64,000 nucleotides of DNA, taken from contig NZ_KB903368.1 of the NCBI RefSeq assembly GCF_000379665.1, forward strand, positions 62,001 to 126,000. Reading direction: 5' to 3'. Shown piece after piece: positions 17,942 through 27,045 of the stretch. A program made the position numbers and the translations under genes. The DNA is from Butyricimonas synergistica DSM 23225 (GTDB lineage Bacteria; Bacteroidota; Bacteroidia; Bacteroidales; Marinifilaceae). The notes beneath the pieces were generated by a model that saw only the letters and a list, made by a program, of their open reading frames with translations, was not told the DNA's origin and ran no database searches. The number at the start of each line of letters is the position of its first letter. Positions within the stretch are counted from its first letter, which is position 1.

Positions 17942-19128
17942 TGATGTTGAAAAATAGTTTTATTGTCCTGTTGCTTGCGGCAACGGGACTCTTTTGCTCC
18001 TGTGGGAACGGGAATAATTACACGCTTACCGGTAGTTTGCCGATACGTTATGATGGTTGCCGTGTCTTCATGTCGCCCGCTACATATTATTTCTCTCCGG
18101 AAAAGCCTGCTCCGGTGGATAGTGGTGTGATCCGGAATGGAGAGTTTCAGTTCAGGGGAACGATTCAAGAACCCGCGGTGTTTGTCCTGACAGTCGAGGA
18201 TGTGCGTGACAATGAAATTCCGGGTATGTATTCCACCCCGGTGATTATCGAACGGGGGAATATTAAAATTCTTTATGACACGGCAGGAATCACTTTATCC
18301 GGAACCCCTATCAACGATCGCTATATGGCAACTGTCGGGAAGGGACGGCTGGAGGAAAGGCGTAAACGACAGATATTGTTTCACGAGAGGGATAGTGTAC
18401 TGCGTTTATCGGGACACGCCGGCAATGAGGTGAATAATTACTATAATACGCGAAGTCAAATCCTTTTTAGAGAAATCATGATTCCTGCAGCGGAAGAATT
18501 TATTCGAACGTATGCCGGAACAAGCGTAGGAGATTATTTCTTCTTTGATTGTTGTGCAAAAGATCTTTATAGTGAAGCTTTTGTCGAGGCTGTCTATCCA
18601 ACGATCCAGCCGAAACTACGGGATCAGTATGAAACGTTAATTAGGACACGTCAGGAAAAGCAGAATTATTTTTCCAGTTCTCAGAAAGCGACGGAAGAGG
18701 GAATGCCTTTTCGTGAGATTGCGGCTCAAACCATCGAGGGGCAGGAAATCCGTTTGTCAGAATGCGTGAAAAAAGGAGGACTCGTGTTGTTGGATTTTTG
18801 GGGGTCATGGTGTATTCCCTGCATTCAGGAAATGCCTTTGCTGAAGGAATTACACGAGAAATACAGGAAGAAAGGTTTGGTGATAATAGGTATTTCGCTA
18901 GATAAAGATCGGGAAAAATGGCAAAATTCTCTCGAGAAATATAAGCCGACAGGTATTCAGGTTTCCGAGTTGAAGGGATGGGAAAGTGCTTCCCGTAATG
19001 ATTACGGGGTTCAAGCGATCCCGTTTACACTATTGATAGACGGTTCCGGGAAAATTATAGCCCGCAACCCGCATGGTCCGAAATTAGTTGAAGCCATTGA
19101 GCAATATTTTGGTCATAAATCAAAATAG
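17938..19128 (+). CDS. TlpA-family thioredoxin lipoprotein with DUF4369-type N-terminal domain
   Basis: The 396-residue protein has a lipobox near LFCSC. A DUF4369-like beta domain (YTLTGSLPIRYDGCRVFM and following) and a helical linker come next. The C-terminal TlpA/thioredoxin domain has WCIPC in DFWGSWCIPCIQEMP and the cis-Pro segment VQAIPFTLLIDG. It would be a membrane-anchored periplasmic reductant. Its ATG overlaps the stop of the preceding thioredoxin gene by 4 bp. The strong hairpin at 19140-19190 ends the operon. Confidence 0.9.
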   Translation: MMMLKNSFIVLLLAATGLFCSCGNGNNYTLTGSLPIRYDGCRVFMSPATYYFSPEKPAPVDSGVIRNGEFQFRGTIQEPAVFVLTVEDVRDNEIPGMYSTPVIIERGNIKILYDTAGITLSGTPINDRYMATVGKGRLEERRKRQILFHERDSVLRLSGHAGNEVNNYYNTRSQILFREIMIPAAEEFIRTYAGTSVGDYFFFDCCAKDLYSEAFVEAVYPTIQPKLRDQYETLIRTRQEKQNYFSSSQKATEEGMPFREIAAQTIEGQEIRLSECVKKGGLVLLDFWGSWCIPCIQEMPLLKELHEKYRKKGLVIIGISLDKDREKWQNSLEKYKPTGIQVSELKGWESASRNDYGVQAIPFTLLIDGSGKIIARNPHGPKLVEAIEQYFGHKSK

Positions 19129-19139
19129 GGATTGTAATT

Positions 19140-19190
19140 AAAACCGTGGCGGCAAAGACTGGATAATTCTAATCTTGCCGCCACGGTTTT
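19140..19190. terminator. Bidirectional 16-bp terminator
   Basis: Arms 19140-19155 and 19175-19190 form a perfect 16-bp stem with AAAA at one end and TTTT at the other, around a 19-nt loop. It lies between the stop of the plus-strand thioredoxin gene (19128) and the stop of the minus-strand gene (19193), so it can serve both. Confidence 0.9.
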
Positions 19191-19192
19191 AA

Positions 19193-19687
19193 TCATTTGT
19201 GTTCTTCGCAACTGCCGCATCCTTTGCAATCCTGTTTTTCGTTCTTTACAGCCGGATTGTCTTGCCCGCCTCGTTGACCGTGGTGATTCATGCCTTCCTT
19301 GCGGCGTTTTTCCATTTCTTGTTTTCTCTTTTCCAGGTTGGTTTGATAAATTTTATATTGCTCTTCCGTCAAAATTTTCTTTAAGGATAAATTCTGTTGG
19401 TCTTCAATTTTCTTGTTGTAGAACATCACGGAATCACGTTGTCCTTGGTATTTTTTCATGAGTTCGCCTCTTTTCTTGAAGTTTTCCGTGAACAACTCTT
19501 TCACTTGTTTTTCTTGTTTCTCGTCGAGTTTCAGTTCGGTCTTCATTTGTTCGACCATCTTTTTGACCATTTCTTCGGGATTCATGTGACCTCTTGGTCC
19601 GCGGTGTTGTTGCCCACGTTCTTGTGCGTTCAGATTAACAGTCATTAAAATGAATAATGACGAAATGATAAGGGTTAAAGTTTTCAT
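19193..19687 (-). CDS. Spy/CpxP-like periplasmic protein with a Cys-rich tail
   Basis: The 164-residue protein has a signal peptide (cleavage near LNAQ, residue 21) and a charged all-helical body. The body has LTXXQ-like spacing (MKTELKLDEKQEKQVKELF and LTEEQYKIYQTNLEKRKQ), as in Spy/CpxP-type chaperones and the Bacteroidota DUF4890 group. The last residues are CKGCGSCEEHK, three closely spaced cysteines with nearby His and Glu. This tail is unusual for the family and could bind metal or be a redox site. It is convergent with the thioredoxin operon and shares its terminator. A link to the thioredoxins is suggestive only. Confidence 0.75.
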   Translation of the reverse strand: MKTLTLIISSLFILMTVNLNAQERGQQHRGPRGHMNPEEMVKKMVEQMKTELKLDEKQEKQVKELFTENFKKRGELMKKYQGQRDSVMFYNKKIEDQQNLSLKKILTEEQYKIYQTNLEKRKQEMEKRRKEGMNHHGQRGGQDNPAVKNEKQDCKGCGSCEEHK

Positions 19688-19907
19688 GTTTTTATTCTTT
19701 AATTGTTTATAATTGCACGGGATTTAGGGGAAAAGAATATCCGTAAATCTCATGCTCGTTATTAAAATAGTTCTGCTTCTAAGACAAAACGGGAAAGAAA
19801 AGGTTTATCTGTATATATTTCATTTTCAAAAAAATCTTTAGGCGTGCGTCCAAAAAGGCTTTGTCTGCTTGCTATACAATTTAGAAATAAAATGAAGTGG
19901 AAAAAGT

Positions 19908-19937
19908 TTTGTTTCTACGGTTTTCTTCATAAGTTTG
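19908..19937 (+). promoter_or_regulatory. Promoter of the activase-tetR operon
   Basis: TTTG at 19908-19911 and TAAGTTTG at 19930-19937 are 18 bp apart and fit the Bacteroidota consensus. The expected transcription start falls near 19943, about 45 bp before the ATG at 19990. Confidence 0.7.
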
Positions 19938-19944
19938 TGGTGTT

Positions 19945-19958
19945 TGACATATATGTCA
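19945..19958. promoter_or_regulatory. 14-bp perfect palindrome, likely repressor operator
   Basis: TGACATATATGTCA is a perfect palindrome placed at or just after the predicted transcription start. The operon encodes a TetR regulator, a family that binds such palindromes and often controls its own operon. Binding by this TetR is inferred. Confidence 0.6.
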
Positions 19959-19989
19959 GATTTGATCGTCAATCATAGGTCTATTTGTT

Positions 19990-22900
19990 ATGAATGTTTA
20001 TAAAGTTGGTCTTGATATTGGTTCTACCACGGCTAAGATAGTCGTATTGGATAAGAACGGAACGGATGTCCTTTTTTATAAGTATGAAAGGCATCAGGCA
20101 AAAGTGCAGGAATGTTTGTCCGGCTTTTTCCGGGAATTGGGAGAATTGGTCGGGGATGCCCCGTTGGCTGTTCAGGTTACCGGTTCTGTCGGTATGGGAG
20201 TTGCCGAGAAATGTGGCTTGCCATTCGTGCAGGAGGTCGTGGCAGCCACGAACTACATTCGTCAGCATCACCCCGGTGTTGCCAGTATGATTGACATCGG
20301 GGGAGAAGACGCCAAGGTCGTGTTCTTTCAGGATCATCAGGCTACCGACTTGCGGATGAACGGGAATTGTGCCGGGGGGACGGGAGCGTTCATCGATCAG
20401 ATGGCAATACTGCTGGGTGTATCGGTTGAAGAATTGAATGAATTAGGATGCCGGGCGACACAAGTCTACCCGATAGCCTCCCGGTGTGGCGTGTTTAGCA
20501 AGACGGACGTGCAGAATTTAATCGCTAAAAACATATCGAAGGAGAATATCGCTGTTTCTATTTTTCACGCGGTAGCCGTGCAGACGGTTGTTACTCTTGC
20601 CCGCGGGTGTGATATAACAGCCCCAGTATTGTTTTGTGGCGGACCTTTGACTTTTATTCCGGCTCTTCGGAAAGCTTTTGCCGATTATTTGAATTTGTCT
20701 TTGGAAAAGGATTTCGTCCTGCCGGAGAAAGGTAATCTGATCCCGGCTTGGGGTGCCGCTTTAGCCATGACACCCCATGACATAAGTTTGTCCGCTTTAC
20801 TCCGACTTTTGGAAACCCGCTTGGGCAATATATCATGTTCGGGTAGTAGCCTTCCGCCTATTTTCAAAGATCAATCGGAATATTCACGATGGAAAGAACG
20901 ATTGGTACGGTACGGAATACAACGTGCAGAATTGAAAGCGAGAGTACAGCAGGTTGTTATCGGGATAGATTCCGGTTCCACCACGACAAAAATCGTGGTA
21001 CTCGATGCGGATGACCGGATGGTTTATTCCTATTACCACGATAATAACGGGAATCCGATAAAAGCCGTGGAAGACGGGTTGCGGGAATTGTATGAAGAAT
21101 GCCAAAGAAAAGGAACGACCTTGAAAATCAAGGGTGGTTGCTCTACCGGGTATGGAGAAGAATTAATCAAGGCGGCATTCCAGATGGACGCCAGTATTAT
21201 CGAAACCATAGCCCACTATACTGCCGCCAAGCATATAGATAAGGACGTGTCTTTTATTTTGGATATTGGCGGGCAGGACATGAAGGCGATTTGCATCCAC
21301 GACGGGGTAATTAACCGGATAGAAATCAATGAAGCCTGTTCGTCCGGTTGTGGTTCTTTCATCAGTACCTTTGCGCAATCCTTGGATTACGGGATTGACG
21401 ATTTCGCCAAAGCTGCTTGTCATTCGCGAGCCCCGAGTGATCTGGGTACGCGTTGTACCGTTTTCATGAACTCCAAGGTGAAACAGGTACTCCGGGAAGG
21501 TGCTTCCGTGGCGGATATTGCGGCGGGATTGTCGTATTCGGTGGTTAAAAACTGCCTTTATAAGGTCTTGCAATTGAAAAACACGGACGAGCTTGGCGAG
21601 CATATCGTCGTGCAAGGGGGTACAATGCGCAATGACTCTATCGTGCGGGGACTGGAAATACTCACGGGACGGGAAGTTGCTCGTGGTGATTGTCCCGAAT
21701 TGATGGGAGCCTTGGGATGTGCTTTGTATGCGCGACATATTGAACAAGCCCGAGAAATGGATTTGCGGGATATGATACATCTTGCCCGGTTCACTTCCAG
21801 CCAGTTGCAATGCCGGGGGTGCGAGAATCAATGCGCTGTTACCCGTTACACGTTTGATAACAAGAACAGTTATTTTTCCGGAAACCGGTGCGAGAAGGCG
21901 TACACGAACAAGGGAAACATCTCGGGCGAGGGAGTGAACGTGTACGAGAGAAAGATCAAGTTACTGTTCGACCGGGAGGCGCCCGTCGCTCGTCCTTTGC
22001 TGACCATCGGTATTCCCCGTTGCCTGAATATGTATGAAGAATATCCTTTTTGGCATACCCTGTTTTCCCGTTGCGGCATTCAGGTCAGCCTGTCATCCCC
22101 TTCCACCTTTGACAAGTATGAAACGGCAGCCAATAGGGTGATGTCAGACAACATCTGTTTCCCGGCGAAGTTGGTACACGGTCACGTCCAAGATCTTGTA
22201 GAACGTCGTGTCGACCGGATATTCATGCCGTTTGTCGTGTTCGAGAAAATGGACAAGCAACAGCAGAATAGTTACAATTGCCCCATCGTGTCCGGTTACT
22301 CGGAAGTGATCAAGAGTGTACAGTCCGAGGATATACCGGTTGATGCCCCGGCTATCACGTTTAAAGACCAAGCCTTGTTGTACAAGCAATGCGCTGAATA
22401 CCTCGGGGCATTGGGTGTTCCCGGGCACACGTTTCGGGCGGCATTCGAGCGGGCATTGAAAGAACAGGATGCTTTCGAGCGGGAGATTGCCGCCTATGCC
22501 CGTGAGGTCATGGAAGAAGGGCGTCGGAAGCATAAGCTGGTGATCCTGCTTGCCGGGCGTCCTTATCATTCCGATCCGCTGATACAGCATAAGGTGTCGA
22601 ATATGATTGCCGCGATGGGAGTGTACGTGATCACGGATGATATTGTCCGTCAACAAAAAATCTCGTTGGAAGGAGTAAATTTTCTCCCTCAATGGGCGTT
22701 CACGAACCGTATCTTGAAAGCGGCGAAATGGGCTGCCGGGCAAGGCAACGAGGTACAGTATATGCAATTGACCTCCTTCGGTTGCGGACCGGACGCATTC
22801 CTGACCGACGAAGTCCGCGCTTTATTGAAACAGTACGGGAAAAATCTTACCCTGCTGAAAATAGACGACGTTAGCAATATCGGTTCCATCAAATTGCGGG

Positions 22901-24195
22901 TACGTTCTTTGGTGGAGAGCCTGCATATCAGTCTGCGTCAGTCCGCTGACGGGTCAAAACGGATCGTTTCTACTCGCCCTTTCGTGAAAGAAGACAAAAA
23001 GAAGAAGATCATCGTTCCTTTCTTCACGCCTTTTATTTCACCGCTCATCCCGCCGCTCATGAAAGTAGCGGGGTATGATGCCGAGAATCTGCCGATAAGC
23101 GATACCCGTTCGTGTGATTGGGGGTTAAAGTATTCCAATAACGAGGTGTGTTACCCGGCTACCCTGATCGTGGGCGACATCGTGAAGGCTTTCAAGGACG
23201 GGCTTTATGACCCGGACAACACTTGTGTTGCCATTACCCAGACGGGTGGTCAGTGTCGTGCCAGCAATTACATTTCTCTGATCAAAAAGGCATTGATCGA
23301 GAATGGATACGTCAATACCCCGGTCGTGTCGCTTGCCCTCGGAAGCGGGATCAGTAACGATCAACCCGGGTTCAGCATCAATTGGTCTAAGATCGTGCCG
23401 ATAGCCCTTGCCGCGGTATTGTACAGTGATTGTATCGCGAAATTCTATTACGCCTCTGTCGTTCGGGAGAGGGAGCAAGGGCAAGCAGCCGGGTTAAGGG
23501 ATCTGTATCTAGAAAAGGCAAAAGTGGCTATTTTACGGAAAAGCATGGGCGATTTGTACCGTGATCTCTCGTTGGCAGCCCGCGATTTCGACAGGATTTG
23601 CCAGCAAAAGTTCACACCTAAAGTCGGTGTCGTTGGAGAGATATTCTTGAAATTCAATCCTTTCGCTCAAAAGAACGTCATGTCGTGGCTTGTCGATAAA
23701 CAGATTGAGGTGATCCCCCCGTTGATGTCCGATTTCTTCATGCAGAGTTTTGTCAATTTGAAAGCGATGCAAGACAGTCATTTGAAACGCAAGTATGTAC
23801 CGGATGTCGTGATCGACTGGCTGTATGGCAAGGTGCGGAAGCAAATCAACCGGATCAACGAGATCGGGAAAGAGTTTAAATACTTTCTTCCGTTCGAGAG
23901 TATTTACGAGAAAGCGGAAAATGCCAAGCGGGTGATCTCCCTGAACGCCCAGTTCGGCGAGGGATGGTTGATTGCCGGGGAGATGGTGTCGTTTGCCGCC
24001 CGGGGGATCAATCATGTCATCAGTTTGCAACCTTTCGGCTGTATAGCCAACCATATCGTGGAAAAAGGAATAGAAAAACGGATAAAATCTTTTTATCCGC
24101 AAGTGAATATACTATCTTTAGACTTTGATAGCAGTGTCAGTGATGTGAATATTGTCAATCGAATGTTATTGTTCATTGACAACATAAAAAAGTGA
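19990..24195 (+). CDS. Acyl-CoA dehydratase activase-related giant protein (BadF/BcrA-type ATPase domains)
   Basis: The 1401-residue protein belongs to the fused 2-hydroxyacyl-CoA dehydratase activase family, oxygen-sensitive ATP-driven electron donors of strict anaerobes. It has two ASKHA ATPase domains: DIGSTTAK at 9-16 with the cluster cysteine in NCAGGTGAF (C127), and a second with DSGSTTTK (about 324-331) and SSGCGSF near residue 450. A cysteine segment CRGCENQC lies near residue 608. DUF2229-like and HgdA/B-like parts follow, with CFPAKLVHGHV, GCGPDAFLTDE and a C-terminal GWLIAGEMVSF region. The acyl-CoA substrate is unknown. A TetR gene follows after 3 bp. Confidence 0.9.
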   Translation: MNVYKVGLDIGSTTAKIVVLDKNGTDVLFYKYERHQAKVQECLSGFFRELGELVGDAPLAVQVTGSVGMGVAEKCGLPFVQEVVAATNYIRQHHPGVASMIDIGGEDAKVVFFQDHQATDLRMNGNCAGGTGAFIDQMAILLGVSVEELNELGCRATQVYPIASRCGVFSKTDVQNLIAKNISKENIAVSIFHAVAVQTVVTLARGCDITAPVLFCGGPLTFIPALRKAFADYLNLSLEKDFVLPEKGNLIPAWGAALAMTPHDISLSALLRLLETRLGNISCSGSSLPPIFKDQSEYSRWKERLVRYGIQRAELKARVQQVVIGIDSGSTTTKIVVLDADDRMVYSYYHDNNGNPIKAVEDGLRELYEECQRKGTTLKIKGGCSTGYGEELIKAAFQMDASIIETIAHYTAAKHIDKDVSFILDIGGQDMKAICIHDGVINRIEINEACSSGCGSFISTFAQSLDYGIDDFAKAACHSRAPSDLGTRCTVFMNSKVKQVLREGASVADIAAGLSYSVVKNCLYKVLQLKNTDELGEHIVVQGGTMRNDSIVRGLEILTGREVARGDCPELMGALGCALYARHIEQAREMDLRDMIHLARFTSSQLQCRGCENQCAVTRYTFDNKNSYFSGNRCEKAYTNKGNISGEGVNVYERKIKLLFDREAPVARPLLTIGIPRCLNMYEEYPFWHTLFSRCGIQVSLSSPSTFDKYETAANRVMSDNICFPAKLVHGHVQDLVERRVDRIFMPFVVFEKMDKQQQNSYNCPIVSGYSEVIKSVQSEDIPVDAPAITFKDQALLYKQCAEYLGALGVPGHTFRAAFERALKEQDAFEREIAAYAREVMEEGRRKHKLVILLAGRPYHSDPLIQHKVSNMIAAMGVYVITDDIVRQQKISLEGVNFLPQWAFTNRILKAAKWAAGQGNEVQYMQLTSFGCGPDAFLTDEVRALLKQYGKNLTLLKIDDVSNIGSIKLRVRSLVESLHISLRQSADGSKRIVSTRPFVKEDKKKKIIVPFFTPFISPLIPPLMKVAGYDAENLPISDTRSCDWGLKYSNNEVCYPATLIVGDIVKAFKDGLYDPDNTCVAITQTGGQCRASNYISLIKKALIENGYVNTPVVSLALGSGISNDQPGFSINWSKIVPIALAAVLYSDCIAKFYYASVVREREQGQAAGLRDLYLEKAKVAILRKSMGDLYRDLSLAARDFDRICQQKFTPKVGVVGEIFLKFNPFAQKNVMSWLVDKQIEVIPPLMSDFFMQSFVNLKAMQDSHLKRKYVPDVVIDWLYGKVRKQINRINEIGKEFKYFLPFESIYEKAENAKRVISLNAQFGEGWLIAGEMVSFAARGINHVISLQPFGCIANHIVEKGIEKRIKSFYPQVNILSLDFDSSVSDVNIVNRMLLFIDNIKK

Positions 24196-24198
24196 AAC

Positions 24199-24819
24199 AT
24201 GGGAGCATTAGAAAACAACGAGTTAGAGCAACAAATAATAGAAACGGCGAAGCGGCTTTTTGTGGAAAAAGGGTTTGTCGAAACCAGCATGAGTGATATT
24301 GCGGCAACCGTCGGGATAAACCGTCCCACGTTACATTACTATTTTAGGACGAAAGACCGGATGTTTCAGGCGGTGTTCAGTTCGATCGTCATGTCCTTGT
24401 TGCCGCGGGTACGGGAAATCATGAAACGGGATATTCCGTTTATGGAACGGGTGAGTATGGTACTGGATGAATATTTGGTACGTTTTATCGAGAATCCCTA
24501 TATTCCTAAATTTATATGCGAGGAAGTACAACGGGATGTGAATCATCTACTTGCGACTGCCAAGGAAATGCAATTTGAGGAAACTTTTGCCATCATCAAG
24601 GAGGGATTACAGTCCGAGATGGAGGCGGGACGCTTGAAAACCGTGCCCCTGCATATTTTATTCCTGACGTTTTATGGTTTACTTCTTTTCCCACTTTTGT
24701 CGAAAAATTTGGTGGTCACCCTGTTCTTGAAAGAGGATTCCGAATTTGAACTTTTGTTGTGGGAGTGGAAACAATATATCCTTCTCCATTTGAAGAATTT
24801 GTTGTGTGTCGATGGATAA
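24199..24819 (+). CDS. TetR/AcrR-family transcriptional regulator
   Basis: The 206-residue protein has an N-terminal TetR helix-turn-helix (about residues 12-58) with GFVETSMSDIAATVGINRPT followed by LHYYFRTKDRMF. The helical C-terminal ligand domain is diverse. It starts 3 bp after the activase stop, so the two are co-transcribed. Autoregulation through the palindrome at 19945-19958, perhaps with an acyl-CoA or fatty acid ligand, is a reasonable inference from TetR family habits. Confidence 0.9.
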   Translation: MGALENNELEQQIIETAKRLFVEKGFVETSMSDIAATVGINRPTLHYYFRTKDRMFQAVFSSIVMSLLPRVREIMKRDIPFMERVSMVLDEYLVRFIENPYIPKFICEEVQRDVNHLLATAKEMQFEETFAIIKEGLQSEMEAGRLKTVPLHILFLTFYGLLLFPLLSKNLVVTLFLKEDSEFELLLWEWKQYILLHLKNLLCVDG

Positions 24820-24870
24820 ATGGAAATTAAAAAATTACCCAAAAAGAAATGGGAGTAGTATCTTTTGTCG

Positions 24871-24878
24871 TATTTTTG
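24871..24878 (+). promoter_or_regulatory. Possible -7 element for the second FecI gene (TATTTTTG)
   Basis: TATTTTTG fits TAnnTTTG and lies 63 bp before the chosen start codon. No TTTG is found at the expected -33 spacing. Confidence 0.4.
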
Positions 24879-24941
24879 TGGGGAAATAGGTGATGAGAGT
24901 CAAAGAGGTATTCAAAAAATAACTTTCATAATGGTGGTAAT

Positions 24942-25499
24942 TTGGGAAACGAAGAAGTAGATATTATTCTTGAATTTGCCCGTGGGGAGGAGAAAGCGTT
25001 CCGCGTGCTGTATGACAGGTATGCGGTTGCCTTGCGTTATTTTGCGGCGAAGTACGTGAGCGATGAGGATGTGATCGAGGATATCCTGCAGGACGCTTTC
25101 GTGGCATTGTGGGAGAAAAGAACGGAATTTTGCGTGGAAAATGCCGTGAAGGCTTATCTTTATAAGGTCGTGCGGCACGGTTGCCTGAATCTGATCCGAC
25201 ACAAACAGGTCGAAAATAAGTACGCAGAGAAGATATTGCAAGAGGGGGATGAGGCGGAGTCTTTTCTCGACCAAATACTGGAATCCGAGATATTCCAAGT
25301 ATTGCTTACCGTGTTCGATGAATTATCTCCCGCCTGTAAAGAGGTTTACCGGATGAGTTTGAATGGGGACAGTCACGAGGAGATTGCCCGAAAGTTGAAT
25401 ATCTCTATCAATACCGTGAAAAAACACAAGAATAACGCTAACCATTATATGAAGGAGCGTTTGAAAAATGTGTTGTCCATCTTGTTGTGGATTTCCTGA
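24942..25499 (+). CDS. ECF sigma factor, FecI-like (second Sus-type locus)
   Basis: The 185-residue ECF sigma has region 2 (DVIEDILQDAFVALWEKR) and region 4 (HEEIARKLNISINTVKKHKN). The start appears to be TTG at 24942. The nearby ATG at 24930 is in another frame that stops after nine codons, and no ATG or GTG is in frame upstream. From this TTG the N-terminus has normal ECF length. A hydrophobic C-terminal tail (VLSILLWIS) resembles that of the first FecI. The FecR gene is 337 bp downstream, much further than in the first locus. Confidence 0.88.
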   Translation: MGNEEVDIILEFARGEEKAFRVLYDRYAVALRYFAAKYVSDEDVIEDILQDAFVALWEKRTEFCVENAVKAYLYKVVRHGCLNLIRHKQVENKYAEKILQEGDEAESFLDQILESEIFQVLLTVFDELSPACKEVYRMSLNGDSHEEIARKLNISINTVKKHKNNANHYMKERLKNVLSILLWIS

Positions 25500-25836
25500 A
25501 AAAGGGGATGTTTCAAGACAAATTCTAGCGTGTTAAGTGTGAAATAATATCAATGAAAGATATTTTATAGTAATCATTTTCGTATTTTCTTGGTAGCCTC
25601 TCCCATTCATCTCCCATTCTTTCCCTATTCATAGCCTATTTTAATAGTAAAAATATAGGATTTTTAAATAATTTATATGGTGTAAAATTCCTTATTGATA
25701 TATAAAATATTCGAGATATATAAGGAGCATTGGTATAAATTGTATAGGACTTCGGTGGAAAAATAAAAAAAGTGCGGTTTGCTATTACACCAAATGGTAC
25801 TTTGCGTGCTTTAGTATAAAACTAAAGAATGAAAGT
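25500..25836. other. AT-rich spacer between the second fecI and fecR
   Basis: This is 337 bp with no gene. It contains an imperfect AT-rich inverted repeat around 25692-25724. A weak promoter-like pair (TTTG 25778-25781, TACTTTG 25798-25804) could serve fecR. A 7-bp hairpin (25809-25815 with 25821-25827) ends 9 bp before the fecR ATG and could limit its translation. Confidence 0.5.
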
Positions 25837-27003
25837 ATGCGAATGCGAGATGATAATAGGATAAAACAGTTGATCGTGGACCACGTGAAAGGAGTGTTGG
25901 ACGACGTGGGGGAACGGGAGTTGTGGGTTTGGCGGAAAATGAGCGTGGAGCACGAGGAGATGTTTCAGCGGTTGGTATACATGCAGCGTTTGGAAGAAGG
26001 ATTCCGTCGGTTCGTGAAGTCGCCGGAGGCGGAGAATCGGGCATGGGAAAGGATATTGAACCGAACGACACGTAAGGGACAGCGTGTAAGGAAATTATCG
26101 TGGCTTAAGTATGCGGCGATATTCGCTTTGCCGTTATTGATAGGAGGAATGATTTATTTTGCCTTGAACCGTGAGGACAAGAAGGTGCCGTTGGCTGTCG
26201 TGACAGAGATTATGCCGGGTAAGGCAAAGGCTGAACTTGTTTTGCCGGGAGGAGATAAAGTTTTGTTGGCAGACGGGACAAGACGGACGGTACGAAATGG
26301 GGTAAGTAATACGGGAGATACATTGCGTTATGAAGAAACGGAAGGCGAACCGTCGGACGGAGTGGAGGAATATCACTTGTTGCGGGTGCCGCGGGGTGGG
26401 GAATACACGCTCGTGTTAGCGGATGGGACGACGGTGTACCTGAATGCCGAATCGGAGTTGAGGTATCCCGTGAAGTTCTCGGGCGAGAGGCGGAAGGTGT
26501 ACTTGCAGGGGGAGGCTTATTTCGACGTGGCACGTGATGAACGGAAGCCTTTCACGGTGGAGGCGCAAGGGATGGAAGTGCTGGTGTTGGGAACTTCTTT
26601 CGGTGTGCGGGCATACGGGAGTGAGGAAAACGTGCTGGCTACACTCGTGCAGGGACGAGTAGATATCTTGGTCGATGGGCAACGTGCCGAATTGGTACCC
26701 GGGCAACAGGCTGATTTTAACCGGAAGAGCGATCGGTTGACAGTGGCGGAAGTGGATGTCGAGTTGTATGTCGGTTGGAAGGATGGTCGGTTGGTGTTTG
26801 ATAATCAACCGTTGTCCGTGATCTTGAACGAGCTGGGACGCTGGTATTCGTTCGACGTGGTTTACACGAACAAAGAGTTGAAGCGGATACCCTATTCGTT
26901 GAATATCAAGAAGCATGAGGATATAGCCCACGTGTTGAAGTTTATTGAACGGACGGGGAAAGTGAAATTTGAAATTAACAAGAATATGATTATCGTGAAA
27001 TAA
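25837..27003 (+). CDS. FecR-like anti-sigma factor (second locus)
   Basis: The 388-residue protein has an N-terminal cytoplasmic region and one membrane helix (about residues 89-108, YAAIFALPLLIGGMIYFAL). The FecR domain starts at RVPRGGEYTLVLADGTTVYL and includes ESELRYPVKF. The C-terminal DUF4974-like domain ends in NKNMIIVK. It pairs with the sigma factor upstream and the STN-bearing SusC downstream. A second ATG two codons downstream (25843) is also possible. Confidence 0.92.
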   Translation: MRMRDDNRIKQLIVDHVKGVLDDVGERELWVWRKMSVEHEEMFQRLVYMQRLEEGFRRFVKSPEAENRAWERILNRTTRKGQRVRKLSWLKYAAIFALPLLIGGMIYFALNREDKKVPLAVVTEIMPGKAKAELVLPGGDKVLLADGTRRTVRNGVSNTGDTLRYEETEGEPSDGVEEYHLLRVPRGGEYTLVLADGTTVYLNAESELRYPVKFSGERRKVYLQGEAYFDVARDERKPFTVEAQGMEVLVLGTSFGVRAYGSEENVLATLVQGRVDILVDGQRAELVPGQQADFNRKSDRLTVAEVDVELYVGWKDGRLVFDNQPLSVILNELGRWYSFDVVYTNKELKRIPYSLNIKKHEDIAHVLKFIERTGKVKFEINKNMIIVK

Positions 27004-27013
27004 AAATAAAAGA

Positions 27014-27032
27014 GCAGTGCTGCGAACACTGC
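27014..27032 (+). terminator. First of two hairpins between fecR and susC (second locus)
   Basis: A 6-bp stem (27014-27019 with 27027-27032) encloses the loop CTGCGAA, 11 bp after the fecR stop, followed by CCTTTGTC. The loop sequence is identical to that of the next hairpin. Confidence 0.55.
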
Positions 27033-27045
27033 CCTTTGTCAAACT

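Larger units (their letters stand above)
19688..19989. other. Divergent intergenic region between the Spy-like gene and the activase
   Basis: This is about 300 bp of AT-rich sequence without a gene. It holds the promoter (19908-19937) and palindrome (19945-19958) of the activase-TetR pair. No clear -7 element was seen for the Spy-like gene. Confidence 0.7.

Noticed and set aside
25788-25798. ACCAAATGGTA shared with 59063-59073 as a regulatory motif
   Set aside because: An 11-base match between two places in 64 kb is expected by chance, and the two contexts are unrelated.
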